Shown: in pieces, positions 24,300 to 34,111 of the stretch
Layout of the letters: every line of letters begins with the position of its first letter
Numbering within the stretch: the stretch's first letter is position 1
DNA from: Rhodospirillaceae bacterium
Lineage (GTDB): Bacteria; Pseudomonadota; Alphaproteobacteria; Bin65
NCBI GenBank assembly: GCA_011523655.1
Contig: WTGH01000027.1
Location: forward strand, 24,599-88,598
Length of the DNA: 64,000 nucleotides
Reading direction: 5' to 3'
Program-made: the position numbers and the translations under genes
Notes under the pieces: model-generated
Databases searched by the model: none
Seen by the model: only the letters and a program-made list of their open reading frames with translations
What the model was told of the DNA's origin: nothing

Positions 24300-26699
24300 A
24301 TGCCCGAATCCCTTCCCGCCCATGCGCCGGTCGTCGTTATCGGCGGCGGCATTATGGGGTGCTCGACGCTCTACCATCTGGCGCAGATGGGCGTGACCGA
24401 CGCCATCCTGCTGGAGCGCAACCGGCTGACCTCGGGCACGACCTGGCATTCCGCGGCCCAGGTGCGGGCGTTGCGCCAGTCGCGCAACCTCACCCGGCTG
24501 ATCCAATACTCGGTCGACCTCTATTCCCGGCTCGAACAGGAGACCGGCCAGAGCGTCGGCTGGATTCAGGAGGGCTCCCTGTCGATCGCGACCACATCGG
24601 ATCGGCTGACCCACATCCGGCGCCAGGCGGCGCTCGCCCGGGCCTACGGCATCGAGGCGCATGAAATCGGCGCCGGCGAGGCGAAGGAGCGCTGGCCGCT
24701 GATGAATGCCGGCGATGTATTGGGCGCGGTCTGGTCGCCGGAGGACGGAAGGGTCAGTCCGTCGGACGTCTGCGCCGCCCTCGGCAAAGCCGCGCGCGGC
24801 CTCGGCGCCCGGTTCTTCGAGCATACCGGCGTGACCGGAATCCGGACGGAAAACGGCCGAGTGTGCGGCGTCGAGACGGCGCGCGGCACGGTGATGTGCG
24901 ACGCGGTGGCGATTTGCGCCGGCCTGTGGTCGCGCGAGGTCGGCGCCATGGCCGGCGCGCGGGTGCCGCTGCTTGCCTGCGAGCATTTCTACCTGCTGAC
25001 CCGGCCGGTCGCCGGCATCGCCGGCAACCTGCCGACCCTGTCGGACCACGACCGTCATCTCTACATCCGCGACGACAGCGGCGGCCTGCTGGTCGGCTGC
25101 TTCGAGCCGATGGGCAAGCCGATCCCGCCGGGCGCGCTGGACGAGACCTTCGAATTCCGGCTCCTGCCCGAAGACTGGGACCATTTCGAGCCGATGATGG
25201 AAAACGCGCTGCACCGGCTGCCGGCGCTCGAGACCGCCGAGGTCCGGATGCTGCTCAACGGCCCGGAGAGCTTCACGCCGGACGGCACCTTCATGCTCGG
25301 CGAGACCGCCGAAACCCGCGGCCTGTTCCTCGGCTGCGGCATGAATTCGGTCGGCATCGCCTGCGGCGGCGGCGCGGGCATGAACCTCGCCCACGCCATC
25401 GTCCACGGCCATACCGCCTGTGACCTGTCGGAGGCCGAAGCCAACCGCTTTGCGCCGCAGTTCGACAGCGTCGAGCATCTGATGGCGCGCGCGCCGGAAG
25501 TGCTCGGCCGGCACTACGAGATCGCCTATCCGGGCCTTCAGCCGGCGACGGCGCGCAACCTGCGGCGCCTGCCGCTCGACGCCGAGCACCGGGCGGCGGG
25601 CGCGCAGACGGGCCAGGTCTACGGCTGGGAGCGGCCGCTCTGGTTCAGCGGTCCGGCCGAACCGAAGCCGTCCTTCGGAAAGCCCGACTGGTTCGAGACC
25701 GTCCACAGCGAGGTCATGGCCGCGCATCGCGCCGCCGCGGTCTTCGACGGCTCGCCCTTCGGCAAGATCGAGGTCGCGGGGCCGGACGCCGAAGCCTTCC
25801 TCCAGCATGTCTGCGCCAACGACATGGACCGTCCGCCCGGCAGCGCCGTCTACACGTCGGTTCTGAACGAACGCGGCACCTACGAGTCGGACATCACTGC
25901 CCAGCGTCTCGCCGATGACCGCTACCGCCTGTTCACCGGCGCCGCGGCGATCCGCCGGGACATGGCCTGGCTGCGCCGCCATGCCGGTCCGTTCGACGTA
26001 ACGCTGAACGACGTGACGGAACGCACCGCCGTGCTCGGCCTGATGGGTCCAGAGGCCGCGCGGATCGCCGCCGAACTCGGCGCCAATGCCTTGAACGGCC
26101 TCGGTTATTTCAGAACCTGCCTGGCGCAGATTGCCGGCTGCCCGGTGCGCGCCGCGAGGTTGTCCTATGTCGGCGAGGCGGGCTGGGAGCTGATCTGCCG
26201 GGCCGGGGACGCCTCCGAAGTTTATGCAGCCCTGACCGAGGCCGGTGCCGTCCCGGCCGGCCTCCATGCCCAGACGTCGATGCGCATCGAAAAGGGCTTC
26301 GCGGCGATGGGCCACGAGCTCGACGGCGACGTGACGCCGGTAGAAGCCGGAATGGACCGGTTCTGCTCGCGGACGAAGCCGTATCTCGGCAGCGACGCAG
26401 TCGCCGAGCGCCGCAAGACCGGCCGGCGCACGCTGGCGACGGTCCTGTTCGACGATCCGCAGGCCGTCCCGCTCGGACATGAACCCGTTTATTGCGACGG
26501 TAATGTCATCGGCCGTACGACTTCGGCGGCGTTCGGCTACCGGATCGGCCGGCCGGTCGCCCTGGCCCACGTCGAGGCCGGCGGCATCGACGGCCGGTGC
26601 GTCGAAGTCGACATCGCCGGCGCCCGCCACGCGGCCCGGATGCAACTGGCCCCGGCCTTCGACCCTGCGGGAAAGCGGATGCGGCGTCGGAGCGGATAG
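24300..26699 (+). CDS. FAD-dependent dehydrogenase with GcvT domain (dimethylglycine/sarcosine dehydrogenase-like)
   Basis: A 799-residue protein. The N-terminal DAO domain (about 1-420) has the FAD motif VVVIGGGIMGCS and the GTTWHSAAQV segment, where the histidine is the usual covalent FAD attachment site. The C-terminal half is an aminomethyltransferase (GcvT-like) fold with RLSYVGEAGWEL and MRIEKGFAAMGHEL. Relatives oxidatively demethylate dimethylglycine, sarcosine or related amines and pass the one-carbon unit to tetrahydrofolate. The exact substrate is open. A GAGGAG site precedes the ATG at 24300. Confidence 0.8.
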   Translation: MPESLPAHAPVVVIGGGIMGCSTLYHLAQMGVTDAILLERNRLTSGTTWHSAAQVRALRQSRNLTRLIQYSVDLYSRLEQETGQSVGWIQEGSLSIATTSDRLTHIRRQAALARAYGIEAHEIGAGEAKERWPLMNAGDVLGAVWSPEDGRVSPSDVCAALGKAARGLGARFFEHTGVTGIRTENGRVCGVETARGTVMCDAVAICAGLWSREVGAMAGARVPLLACEHFYLLTRPVAGIAGNLPTLSDHDRHLYIRDDSGGLLVGCFEPMGKPIPPGALDETFEFRLLPEDWDHFEPMMENALHRLPALETAEVRMLLNGPESFTPDGTFMLGETAETRGLFLGCGMNSVGIACGGGAGMNLAHAIVHGHTACDLSEAEANRFAPQFDSVEHLMARAPEVLGRHYEIAYPGLQPATARNLRRLPLDAEHRAAGAQTGQVYGWERPLWFSGPAEPKPSFGKPDWFETVHSEVMAAHRAAAVFDGSPFGKIEVAGPDAEAFLQHVCANDMDRPPGSAVYTSVLNERGTYESDITAQRLADDRYRLFTGAAAIRRDMAWLRRHAGPFDVTLNDVTERTAVLGLMGPEAARIAAELGANALNGLGYFRTCLAQIAGCPVRAARLSYVGEAGWELICRAGDASEVYAALTEAGAVPAGLHAQTSMRIEKGFAAMGHELDGDVTPVEAGMDRFCSRTKPYLGSDAVAERRKTGRRTLATVLFDDPQAVPLGHEPVYCDGNVIGRTTSAAFGYRIGRPVALAHVEAGGIDGRCVEVDIAGARHAARMQLAPAFDPAGKRMRRRSG

Positions 26700-27521
26700 G
26701 GGGCAACTGCAGGAAGCGACCCGGTTCAAGTTCCCCTCCCCCCGATCCCCCAAGGGGGAGGATTCCTCTGCAAAAGGGTGCGCCGGTCGGGCCGGACGCC
26801 GGAAAGCGGCCGGATTTTGAATAAATGTTCAATATTGGTTTCCCTAAGCCTTTGAAATCGCTTTGTTTTTGGAATTGGACAGAACGTTCTAAAAAATATG
26901 TTTTTTTTTTTTGCGCCCGGCAACCCTAACCCTTTGGAATCGTTGGAAACACGCCCTTCGGAAATGCGCAAAATCAATCTCGATAGGAAATTTTCCAGCC
27001 TCCCGGCCGAACGGGAGCGCCGCTCGACACCGGGGCGGCACCGCCGGGCAGGATCGGGGGCACGATGGCCCGGCGGAATCGGAGGGTCGAACCGGAGGGT
27101 CCAATCGGACGGGGTCCGGCCGTCAAGCCCAATGGCGCATAGGGCGGCGCACAGGATGGCCGACCGGCGGCGGCGGGCCGGAGAGCGGGCCGGAGAGCGG
27201 GAAAAACGGAACGGTCCCGCACGGTCCCCCGCCGGTTTCTTCGTTTGCTTCTTTTTGAGGGGGGAGGCGTCGGCCGGCCGCGGCAGGCGCACTTCGGGCG
27301 TTGACGGGGCCGATATAGGGCGCGGGATCACCCGTGTCAAGGAATATTATCGAAAAAAAGGAAATATTGTTGAAAGACCGGCCCGGCTCACGGCTTTTTG
27401 CAGGGGAATCCCAAGGGGAGGGGGAACACCTCGCAATATCCTTCGCCGGATTGCCCGCGCTCGACAGTTCCGGCGCCCGGTGGCAAGGTCGCGCCGCCTT
27501 CCAGGAGACGGGAACACCACC
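26700..27521. other. Non-coding region of 822 bases, AT-rich patch and repeats
   Basis: No gene is supported. From 26816 to 26915 the base composition drops sharply, with a T12 run at 26901-26912 after A6TATG and a 10-bp palindrome AGAACGTTCT at 26881-26890. A 19-base element (26842-26860) recurs at 26924-26942 with two changes. A CCCCC/GGGGG hairpin lies at 26747-26758 and a 12-base tandem repeat near 27178-27201. An open frame into the downstream gene from 26898 is not protein-like. Confidence 0.5.
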
Positions 27522-28550
27522 GTGCGCATCGGCGTTTTCGATCATCTCGACCGGGGCGCCGGGGCGCTGCCGGATTTCTACGAGGACCGGCTGCGGCTGC
27601 TCGAACTGTACGACCGCGCCGGCCTCCACGCCTACCACCTGGCCGAGCATCACGGCACGCCGCTCGGCATGGCGCCGTCGCCGGGCGTGTTCCTTGCCGC
27701 CGCCGCCCAGCGCACGACGCGCCTGCGCCTGGCGCCGACGGTCTATTGCCTGCCGCTCTATCCGCCGCTGCGTCTGGTCGAGGAGATCTGCATGCTCGAC
27801 CAGATGAGCCGCGGCCGGCTCGATCTCGGCGTCGGGCGCGGCATCTCGCCGATCGAGGTCGCCTTCTTCGGTCTCGATCCGGCGGAAACCCCGGCGATGT
27901 ACCGGGAGGCGCTCGACTTCGTCCTCAAGGGGCTGGCCGCCGCCTCGGCGGGCCGCGATTTCAGCTTCGCGGGCGACTGGTACCGGACCGCCGGCATGCC
28001 GATGGTGCTGGCGCCGTTCCAGAAACCGCATCCGCCGCTCTGGTACGGCCTGAGCCGGGCGGAATCCGTGGCCTGGCCGGCCGCCAACCGGGTCAACATC
28101 GTCAGCAACAAGCCGCCGCCGATGACCCGGGAAATCACCGACGCCTACCGCGCCGAGTGGCGCAAAGCCGGGCGGCCGGAGGCAGAGCTGCCGGTCATGG
28201 GCGTGACCTTCCATCTCGTGATCGCCGGGACCGAACGGGAAGCGCTGGAAACGGCGCGACGCGGCTACCGGGTGTGGCGCGACAGCTTCTATATGCTGTG
28301 GGATCGCGCCGGCACCAGGCCGATCGGCGTCGCCTTTCCGGACGAATTCGACGACCTGATGGAAACCGGCGTCGCCATCGCCGGCACCCCGGCCCAGGCG
28401 CGCGCGAAGATGGCGGCGCTCGCCGCCGAAAGCGGCGTCAACTACCTGGTCTGCCGCATGGCCTTCGGCGACCTGAGCTACGAAGAAGCCGCCCGGACTG
28501 TGGAGCTGCTGACGCGGGAGGTTTTGCCGGCGTTGAAGGAGGCGGCGTAG
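27522..28550 (+). CDS. Luciferase-like flavin-dependent monooxygenase
   Basis: A 342-residue TIM-barrel protein of the bacterial-luciferase/LLM family, which oxidises organic substrates with reduced FMN or F420. Family marks are YHLAEHHG, LAPTVYCLPLYPP, DQMSRGRLDLGVGRG and FQKPHPPLWYG. The GTG at 27522 is chosen because an AGGAGACGGGA site precedes it and the protein begins directly with the first beta strand. The substrate is not evident from the neighbours. Confidence 0.85.
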   Translation: MRIGVFDHLDRGAGALPDFYEDRLRLLELYDRAGLHAYHLAEHHGTPLGMAPSPGVFLAAAAQRTTRLRLAPTVYCLPLYPPLRLVEEICMLDQMSRGRLDLGVGRGISPIEVAFFGLDPAETPAMYREALDFVLKGLAAASAGRDFSFAGDWYRTAGMPMVLAPFQKPHPPLWYGLSRAESVAWPAANRVNIVSNKPPPMTREITDAYRAEWRKAGRPEAELPVMGVTFHLVIAGTEREALETARRGYRVWRDSFYMLWDRAGTRPIGVAFPDEFDDLMETGVAIAGTPAQARAKMAALAAESGVNYLVCRMAFGDLSYEEAARTVELLTREVLPALKEAA

Positions 28551-28587
28551 CCAGGTAACTCTTTTTTCTGTCTTGGATTCCAGGGAT

Positions 28588-29589
28588 TTAGCGGTCGTTG
28601 ACCGACGGAACTCTCCCGCATCGGACCGTTTCCGTGTCGAGCGAAGTCACGTCTCTTGCCCGTTCGATGGGGCGCCTCAATGCGGTTTCGTCGGGCTTCT
28701 TACCTGCGCCGACGAATTCGATACGGCATTTTGTTTCCTCAGGGGCCCGTTGGGGCGCCTCGGCGATCGACAGTCCCGATCCGGTCAACTGAACGATCAT
28801 CGTGCGGTCGGGCGCGTCGCGGAACCGGACGAATCCCTTGGCCCGCTCAACAAGGGGGGCCAGCTCGGTCAGGGCCTCTTCCAGGTTCCGTCGCCGAAAG
28901 AGACGGTCTCCTTCGTAACTCCATGACCAAAATGCTTCGGAATGTTGCTTGGACAGACCCTCCTCGCTGTGGCCTTGAAGGGTCGCCGCCGGGTCTGCCA
29001 GCACCTCTGCGACAGGTACCCGTGCGTGCCTTGCGGCAAGGTGGGGCCGTTCGCCGAACCGCAAGCGAAGCCAATCCGACACGTCAGCCAGATCGTCGTC
29101 CGTCAACAAATCCATCTTGTTGAGGATGAGCAGATCCGCCGCGTCAATCTGTTTGCGCACGGTCTCGCCCACCAGCGTGTCCGCGAGCCTGACGCGGACC
29201 TGCGCGCTGTCCACCAACACGACAACGCGGCCGGGGCGCAGGGACGGCGAGAGACGGGCGACGTCGGCTATCCGCGCAGGGTCAGCGACCCCGCTGGACT
29301 CAAGCAATATCCGTTCCGGACGCGGCTCCCTGCGGAGCACGTTCAGTAGCGTCGATATGAGACTGTTGCCGATGTTGCAGCAGATGCAGCCGCTTTCCAG
29401 CCGATAGGCCCGGCCTCCCTGCATTTCGATCATTTCTGCGTCGATGTTCAGTTTGCCGAAGTCGTTGACGAGGATGGCAAAACGCGACGTGTCGCATCGA
29501 GCAACGATATGGTTCAGCAGGCTTGTCTTTCCCGAACCGAGATATCCGGCGACGATCGTGAGCGGTATGGCCGGCCGGGGGTGAACCAT
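28588..29589 (-). CDS. COG0523 (CobW-type) metallochaperone GTPase
   Basis: A 333-residue G3E GTPase. The P-loop is GYLGSGKT (residues 15-22), the metal site is the CxCC motif in SGCICC, and the base-recognition motif is NKMD. A CobW C-terminal domain follows. These proteins deliver zinc or other metals to client enzymes. It is the last gene of a minus-strand operon, 17 bases after a metal-dependent amidohydrolase, which is the likely client. Confidence 0.88.
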   Translation of the reverse strand: MVHPRPAIPLTIVAGYLGSGKTSLLNHIVARCDTSRFAILVNDFGKLNIDAEMIEMQGGRAYRLESGCICCNIGNSLISTLLNVLRREPRPERILLESSGVADPARIADVARLSPSLRPGRVVVLVDSAQVRVRLADTLVGETVRKQIDAADLLILNKMDLLTDDDLADVSDWLRLRFGERPHLAARHARVPVAEVLADPAATLQGHSEEGLSKQHSEAFWSWSYEGDRLFRRRNLEEALTELAPLVERAKGFVRFRDAPDRTMIVQLTGSGLSIAEAPQRAPEETKCRIEFVGAGKKPDETALRRPIERARDVTSLDTETVRCGRVPSVNDR

Positions 29590-29606
29590 CGACAGATACG
29601 CCGGTG

Positions 29607-31244
29607 CTATTGTGCCGGGAACTCGCGGCCTCCGAGCATCGTTGCCCGGATCGGGATGTCCCTGAGTGCGCTTGGGGCAACCGAAAGGGGATCTTCTTCA
29701 AGCACGGCGAAGTCGGCGAACTTACCGGACTCGATGCTGCCGACCAGATGATCCATCTTCAGCGTGTAAGCGGCGCCCAGCGTGATGGCCCGCAGCGCCC
29801 GGTCGACCGAAAGACGCTCTTCCTGCCCCAGTACCCGGCCCATAGCCGTCTTTCGTTCCACCGCGCACCAGGCGGTGAATAGCGGCCCGATCGGCGTTAC
29901 CGGCGCGTCGGAATGCATGGCGTAGCGCACATCGAGACGTTCCGCCGTGGCAAAGGGTTCCAGGCGGTTCGCCCGCTCCGGGCCGAGGGTCGTGCTCAGA
30001 TGCTCGTCGCCCCAATAGTAGATGTGGTTGGCGAACATATTAACGCAGACACCGAGTGCAGCCGCCCGTTCGAGTTGTGCTTCGCTTGCCATCTGGCAAT
30101 GCTGCAGGGTGTGCCGGTGGTCCCGCCGCGGATGCGCGTCCAGAGCAGCCTCTATCGCGTCGAGCATCACCTCTATGGCCTCGTCGCCATTGGTGTGGAT
30201 GTGAATCTGGAAGCCGGCGCGATGATAGGCGGCGAACTGCGCTTTCAGCTCTTCCGGCGACGCGTTCCAGATGCCGTTTGGGGCGCCGTTGAAATAGCCG
30301 GGCCATTTGAGGCGCGCCGTAAATCCCTGGATCGAGCCGTCGGTCATCATTTTGACAAGACCGAACCGCAATTTGTCGGTGCTCCTGGCCGTGAGGCTCT
30401 CCATCAGCTCGACATCCTCGTCCGTAGGTCCCGACAGGGCGCCGTAGGCCGGCACCAGGCGAATGGGGCATGTGTCTTCGCCGGTGACCGCAAGCAGTTG
30501 TTCGACATTCTCAGGGTAGAGCACGGCATAGAGATCCGTCGCGGTAGTTACGCCCGCGCGCTGCGCCACGGCGGCGAAATCGCGAATGCTCTGCGCCGAC
30601 CCCATCTCCTCGAACGGGTTTATGCCGGCGACCTCGAAGCCGATGAACATCGCGGCAAGTTCCTGCAACTCCCCGGTGGGGAGGCCGTTTTCGTCCTTTA
30701 CGATTCCGTGGACCTTCGTGTCTGCGGTGATGCCTGCGGCCTCAAGAATGAAGCTGTTTGCGTTCAGCATGTGTCCGCTGGCATGCATGACAATCGTCGG
30801 CCGGTCGTCGGCTACCCGATCCAGATCGGCGGCGATCATGCGTCGCGAAGAGAAATAGATCGGATCGAAACCCCAGCCGACGACCGGTTTGTCGGCCAGT
30901 TCGGGTCTGGATGCCTGGTCCCGAAGCCGGGCGACAACTTCATCGATGCTCCGCAATCCCGGCCAGACCTTCCCGTCCGGGGCCGTGCGATCGAAAAAGC
31001 CGACATAGACGTAGCGCCAGAGCGCGCCCTCCAGGACGTGGGAATGTCCTTCCACAAATCCCGGCATGACAACGCTGTCCGCAAACCGGCGATCGAGCGT
31101 GTAGTCGCCCCAACCCGCCAATTCGCTGAGCGACCCCGTACCGAGAATGCGGCCATCGCGAACGGCCACATGGTCTGCCTCGGGCCGGCTGCGGCACATG
31201 GTTATGATCTTCTTCGCCGAGAAGATCGTGATTTCCGAACTCAT
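29607..31244 (-). CDS. Amidohydrolase family 3 (YtcJ-like) metal-dependent hydrolase
   Basis: A 545-residue enzyme of the YtcJ/N-substituted formamide deformylase group. The metal-binding HxH motif is GHSH; later ligands lie in HTNGDEA, LQHCQMAS and MHSDAP. The start at 31244 gives the normal N-terminal beta sandwich (FSAKKIITM); the longer frame runs into the transporter gene. It probably hydrolyses an amide or formamide imported by the GltS-like transporter upstream in the same operon. Confidence 0.85.
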   Translation of the reverse strand: MSSEITIFSAKKIITMCRSRPEADHVAVRDGRILGTGSLSELAGWGDYTLDRRFADSVVMPGFVEGHSHVLEGALWRYVYVGFFDRTAPDGKVWPGLRSIDEVVARLRDQASRPELADKPVVGWGFDPIYFSSRRMIAADLDRVADDRPTIVMHASGHMLNANSFILEAAGITADTKVHGIVKDENGLPTGELQELAAMFIGFEVAGINPFEEMGSAQSIRDFAAVAQRAGVTTATDLYAVLYPENVEQLLAVTGEDTCPIRLVPAYGALSGPTDEDVELMESLTARSTDKLRFGLVKMMTDGSIQGFTARLKWPGYFNGAPNGIWNASPEELKAQFAAYHRAGFQIHIHTNGDEAIEVMLDAIEAALDAHPRRDHRHTLQHCQMASEAQLERAAALGVCVNMFANHIYYWGDEHLSTTLGPERANRLEPFATAERLDVRYAMHSDAPVTPIGPLFTAWCAVERKTAMGRVLGQEERLSVDRALRAITLGAAYTLKMDHLVGSIESGKFADFAVLEEDPLSVAPSALRDIPIRATMLGGREFPAQ

Positions 31245-31288
31245 TGCCGGCTGCCTCGGCACAAGCACCCGCTCTTCGGCGGCGCTAC

Positions 31289-32680
31289 TCACGTCTCCGC
31301 GCGGGCGAAGCCGGATCCGCCGCGCATGAATCCCATGGCGTAGATTACGGCCCAGGCGACGACGAAGGTGAGGCCGAACACAATCCAGATTGTCGTCATG
31401 CCATAGCTCGGCAGGATGGGTGACATCACCAGAATGATGTGGAAGCAGGTGAACAGGATGGCGATGTTGAAGAATGCCAATTCCTTGGACACCGTGGTCG
31501 AGAAATCCGGGTCGAGGATACGCAGCAACAGGAGCCCGGTTCCCGTCGAGCCGGTACAGCAGCCGAAAATCGTGACCGCCCGCTCGATGCCGAGGTTGGC
31601 GAGCTTGCGGCCGAGCCCGAAGCACAAGAGCGCCGTGACCAGTGTCACCGCCGCCGTCACCAGCAATACAGGCACCAGGAATTCCACGAGTACGGCGAAC
31701 TTGATGCTCATGATCGTGCCCACGACCATGAAATCCACCGCGGACCCGGTGATGCGCTTTTGCGTGTCGTTGTCGATGAAATGGTCGATGCGCAGCCGCT
31801 CCATGAGGAGGCGGATGATGACGCAGACCACGAGGCCCCAGAAGAAGAAGAGATTGTGCGAGAAAATGACGCCGACGGCCACGCCGAGCGGCCGGGCGTC
31901 TCCGATGACCGACTGCATAAAGACGAGCCAATAGTTGGTTGCGATGTAGGCGATGCCCAAAATGGCGATATGGAAAGCAAGTGTATCTACATTCGCCGGA
32001 TGGGTGACCTGCTGTCCCGCCGAAACGCGCGATTCGCGGCGATAGTATCCGCGCAGGAATTCGTCATCGATTTTCGCCGATGCGTTTTGATTGTACCCGT
32101 TCTTGATTGCCCAGCGGGCGACCGGCACGCCGACGCAGAACGCTGCAATGAATCCGAACGAGGCGTAGATAAGTCCTACGGTTGCCGCATCGGAGATATT
32201 GAAGCTCCTCTCCCAAATTCCGCCATAGGTGAGGGCCTGTCCGGGCCCCATTGTGTAACCGTATGTTGAGATCGCACCCAGGAAACCGCTGATGGACGTT
32301 CCCGAAATCCCGTTGTAGCCGGCGATAACCCCGAATCCTATGAGAGCCTGCATCGCGAGCGACATGGTCCAGATCAAAGTCAGCCACATGCCGCCCCGGT
32401 AGATCGGAGACGACTTTTTTGCAGCGGCACTCGACCCGGTCAGCACCAGGGACATGAAACTGAGGGTGAAGAAGTGGAATGTGAACGGAGCGAAGGTACG
32501 GGCTTCAAATCCCAGGGACAGGCCGGCCGAGATCAGGATGAAACCCACGACGCCGCCAATGAGGCTCGCGGGAATGAGCGCAGTGCGAAAAATCGGGACA
32601 TTGGCGCGCAGCCAGGTCCCAATCAGCAGCATCGCCGCCATGAAAGCGAACGCGATGATCATTGGAAAAGTGGCTGCCAT
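31289..32680 (-). CDS. Sodium/glutamate symporter-family transporter (GltS-like)
   Basis: A 463-residue membrane protein with about a dozen hydrophobic helices. It belongs to the ESS/GltS family by the repeated pore-loop segments (GYTMGPGQALTYGG and FGCCTGSTGTGLLLLRILDPDF). GltS exchanges sodium for glutamate. A longer loop in the middle (about 205-235) is hydrophilic. It is the first gene of the operon with the amidohydrolase and metallochaperone and is divergent from a LysR regulator. Import of a dicarboxylate-like amide is an inference. Confidence 0.8.
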   Translation of the reverse strand: MAATFPMIIAFAFMAAMLLIGTWLRANVPIFRTALIPASLIGGVVGFILISAGLSLGFEARTFAPFTFHFFTLSFMSLVLTGSSAAAKKSSPIYRGGMWLTLIWTMSLAMQALIGFGVIAGYNGISGTSISGFLGAISTYGYTMGPGQALTYGGIWERSFNISDAATVGLIYASFGFIAAFCVGVPVARWAIKNGYNQNASAKIDDEFLRGYYRRESRVSAGQQVTHPANVDTLAFHIAILGIAYIATNYWLVFMQSVIGDARPLGVAVGVIFSHNLFFFWGLVVCVIIRLLMERLRIDHFIDNDTQKRITGSAVDFMVVGTIMSIKFAVLVEFLVPVLLVTAAVTLVTALLCFGLGRKLANLGIERAVTIFGCCTGSTGTGLLLLRILDPDFSTTVSKELAFFNIAILFTCFHIILVMSPILPSYGMTTIWIVFGLTFVVAWAVIYAMGFMRGGSGFARAET

Positions 32681-32796
32681 GGCTCTTCCTCCGGGATTTT
32701 TCGCTCCGCACAGGCGATCGGCCGGTGCATGCGGCCGGCAAGGGGATGTAATTCGGCACTTGGTATGTTAGCCGTTGCATATCAGTAGAAAAAATG

Positions 32797-32816
32797 GTTT
32801 ATTTTGGGTAATAAAC
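32797..32816. promoter_or_regulatory. Inverted repeat upstream of the LysR gene
   Basis: A perfect 7-bp inverted repeat, GTTTATT / AATAAAC with a six-base spacer, ends 12 bases before the LysR start and lies in the divergent promoter region (32681-32828). It has the T-N11-A form of LysR binding sites, so autoregulation and control of the GltS operon are likely. Confidence 0.5.
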
Positions 32817-32828
32817 TCAGTTTTTTTG

Positions 32829-33755
32829 ATGAATATCACGTTCAAAAAACTCGAGGTCGCGGCTGCGGTCGCCAAGAACGGGAGCATCGCCGGGGCTGCA
32901 GCCGATTTGGCCCTGTCGCCTTCCGGCGTGGCGGCCGCGCTCGACGGGCTGGAAGCCGAGATCGGCGTGCGGATTTTCGACAGGCGTCCGGCAAAGGGGG
33001 TCGCGTTGACCCCGGCGGGACGCGACATCGTCTCCAATGCCGAGGCAATTCTTCAGGACATGGATTCGTTCCAGGAGAACGCCATCAATTGGATTCATTC
33101 GTTGTCCGGTGTCCTGCACGTCGGCTGCTTCGCCACCTTCTCACCCCTGTTTATCCCGCCGGTGCTCCGTGAGTTCACGCGCCGCCACCCGAGAGTCACT
33201 GTCCATATTCATGAGGGAACCGGCGAAGAGATCGAAAAAATGATTCAGGGCAGTTCGGTGGACGTTGCTTTGACCTACGATTTCGTGTTGCGGCAGAATC
33301 TTCCGCGCGAACCCCTGACGCCTGCCCCGACTCATGTCGTCCTCGCCGCCGACGCTCCGGAGGCGAAACAGGATCTGCTCCGCCTGGCCCAGTTGTCGGA
33401 ACTGCCCATGATCCTGTTCGATCAGCCGGTTTCGCGGAACTACTTTCTCTCGCTGTTTCGGGAAGCGAAACTCACGCCGAAAATTCTCTATCAGACGCAA
33501 AATTATCAAACGGTGTGTGAACTGGTCGGCGCCGGCCTCGGCTACTCGCTACTCAATCTTCGGCCCCCTGCCGAACTCTCCTATCACGGCTACCGGCTGG
33601 TGCGTCGGCCTTTGGCGGACAAACACTCGTTTCCGAGCGTCGTACTGTCTTATCCCGCCGGCAAACGGCGCTCTCGCATTGTCGAGGTATTCGGGACCCT
33701 GTGCAGGCAGCATGTCCGTAAGGTCGCTTCCGAGTTTACCGTGAGCGGCAGCTGA
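32829..33755 (+). CDS. LysR-family transcriptional regulator
   Basis: A 308-residue LTTR. The winged HTH occupies about residues 1-62 (GSIAGAAADLALSPSGVAAALDGLE), followed by a linker helix and a periplasmic-binding-like effector domain. The ATG at 32829 is used because the operator lies just upstream; an in-frame ATG at 32775 would place it within the gene. It is divergent from the transporter/amidohydrolase/GTPase operon and probably activates it in response to the transported compound. Confidence 0.9.
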   Translation: MNITFKKLEVAAAVAKNGSIAGAAADLALSPSGVAAALDGLEAEIGVRIFDRRPAKGVALTPAGRDIVSNAEAILQDMDSFQENAINWIHSLSGVLHVGCFATFSPLFIPPVLREFTRRHPRVTVHIHEGTGEEIEKMIQGSSVDVALTYDFVLRQNLPREPLTPAPTHVVLAADAPEAKQDLLRLAQLSELPMILFDQPVSRNYFLSLFREAKLTPKILYQTQNYQTVCELVGAGLGYSLLNLRPPAELSYHGYRLVRRPLADKHSFPSVVLSYPAGKRRSRIVEVFGTLCRQHVRKVASEFTVSGS

Positions 33756-34111
33756 ACTTTGCCATAAGGAGCAAAACGAATATTCCGGTTCCATTCAGCG
33801 TTAACGGCGGAGGAACAGTGGACCAGGCTGTCGTCGTTCCCTGTCGTGCAATTACTGTTCGCCGCTGTGCCGGTGCCTGATCCCACCGCCGTAAACAAGC
33901 ATTTTTTCGCTGTACGACGGTCGATGCCGAGCCGCGTTGCAGAACTTGCGCTATACATTTTCTGACACTCGCCGTTATCCGTCGGTCGCCGCCTCGTTCG
34001 GTGCCGGTGTTTGATCTTTTGGAATCGATCGGCACCGGAAATCTGGCATGCCGATGGGTACGCCGACCTATATTTCGGTCTACCTGTCTTTCGACAAGGC
34101 AGTGATCTTTC
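33756..34111. other. Intergenic region left of the mobile element
   Basis: This 356-base host flank of the element shows no supported gene. A minus-strand frame at 33650-33958 contains a short helix-turn-helix-like peptide but overlaps the LysR gene and lacks a ribosome binding site. Confidence 0.4.

Noticed and set aside
26898..27521. N-terminal extension of the luciferase-like gene
   Set aside because: The frame is open but reads as arginine/serine-rich low complexity, passes through repeats, and the family starts at the GTG at 27522 behind a good ribosome binding site.
33650..33958. Minus-strand ORF with an HTH-like peptide
   Set aside because: It overlaps the end of the LysR gene, lacks a ribosome binding site and does not continue as a domain.
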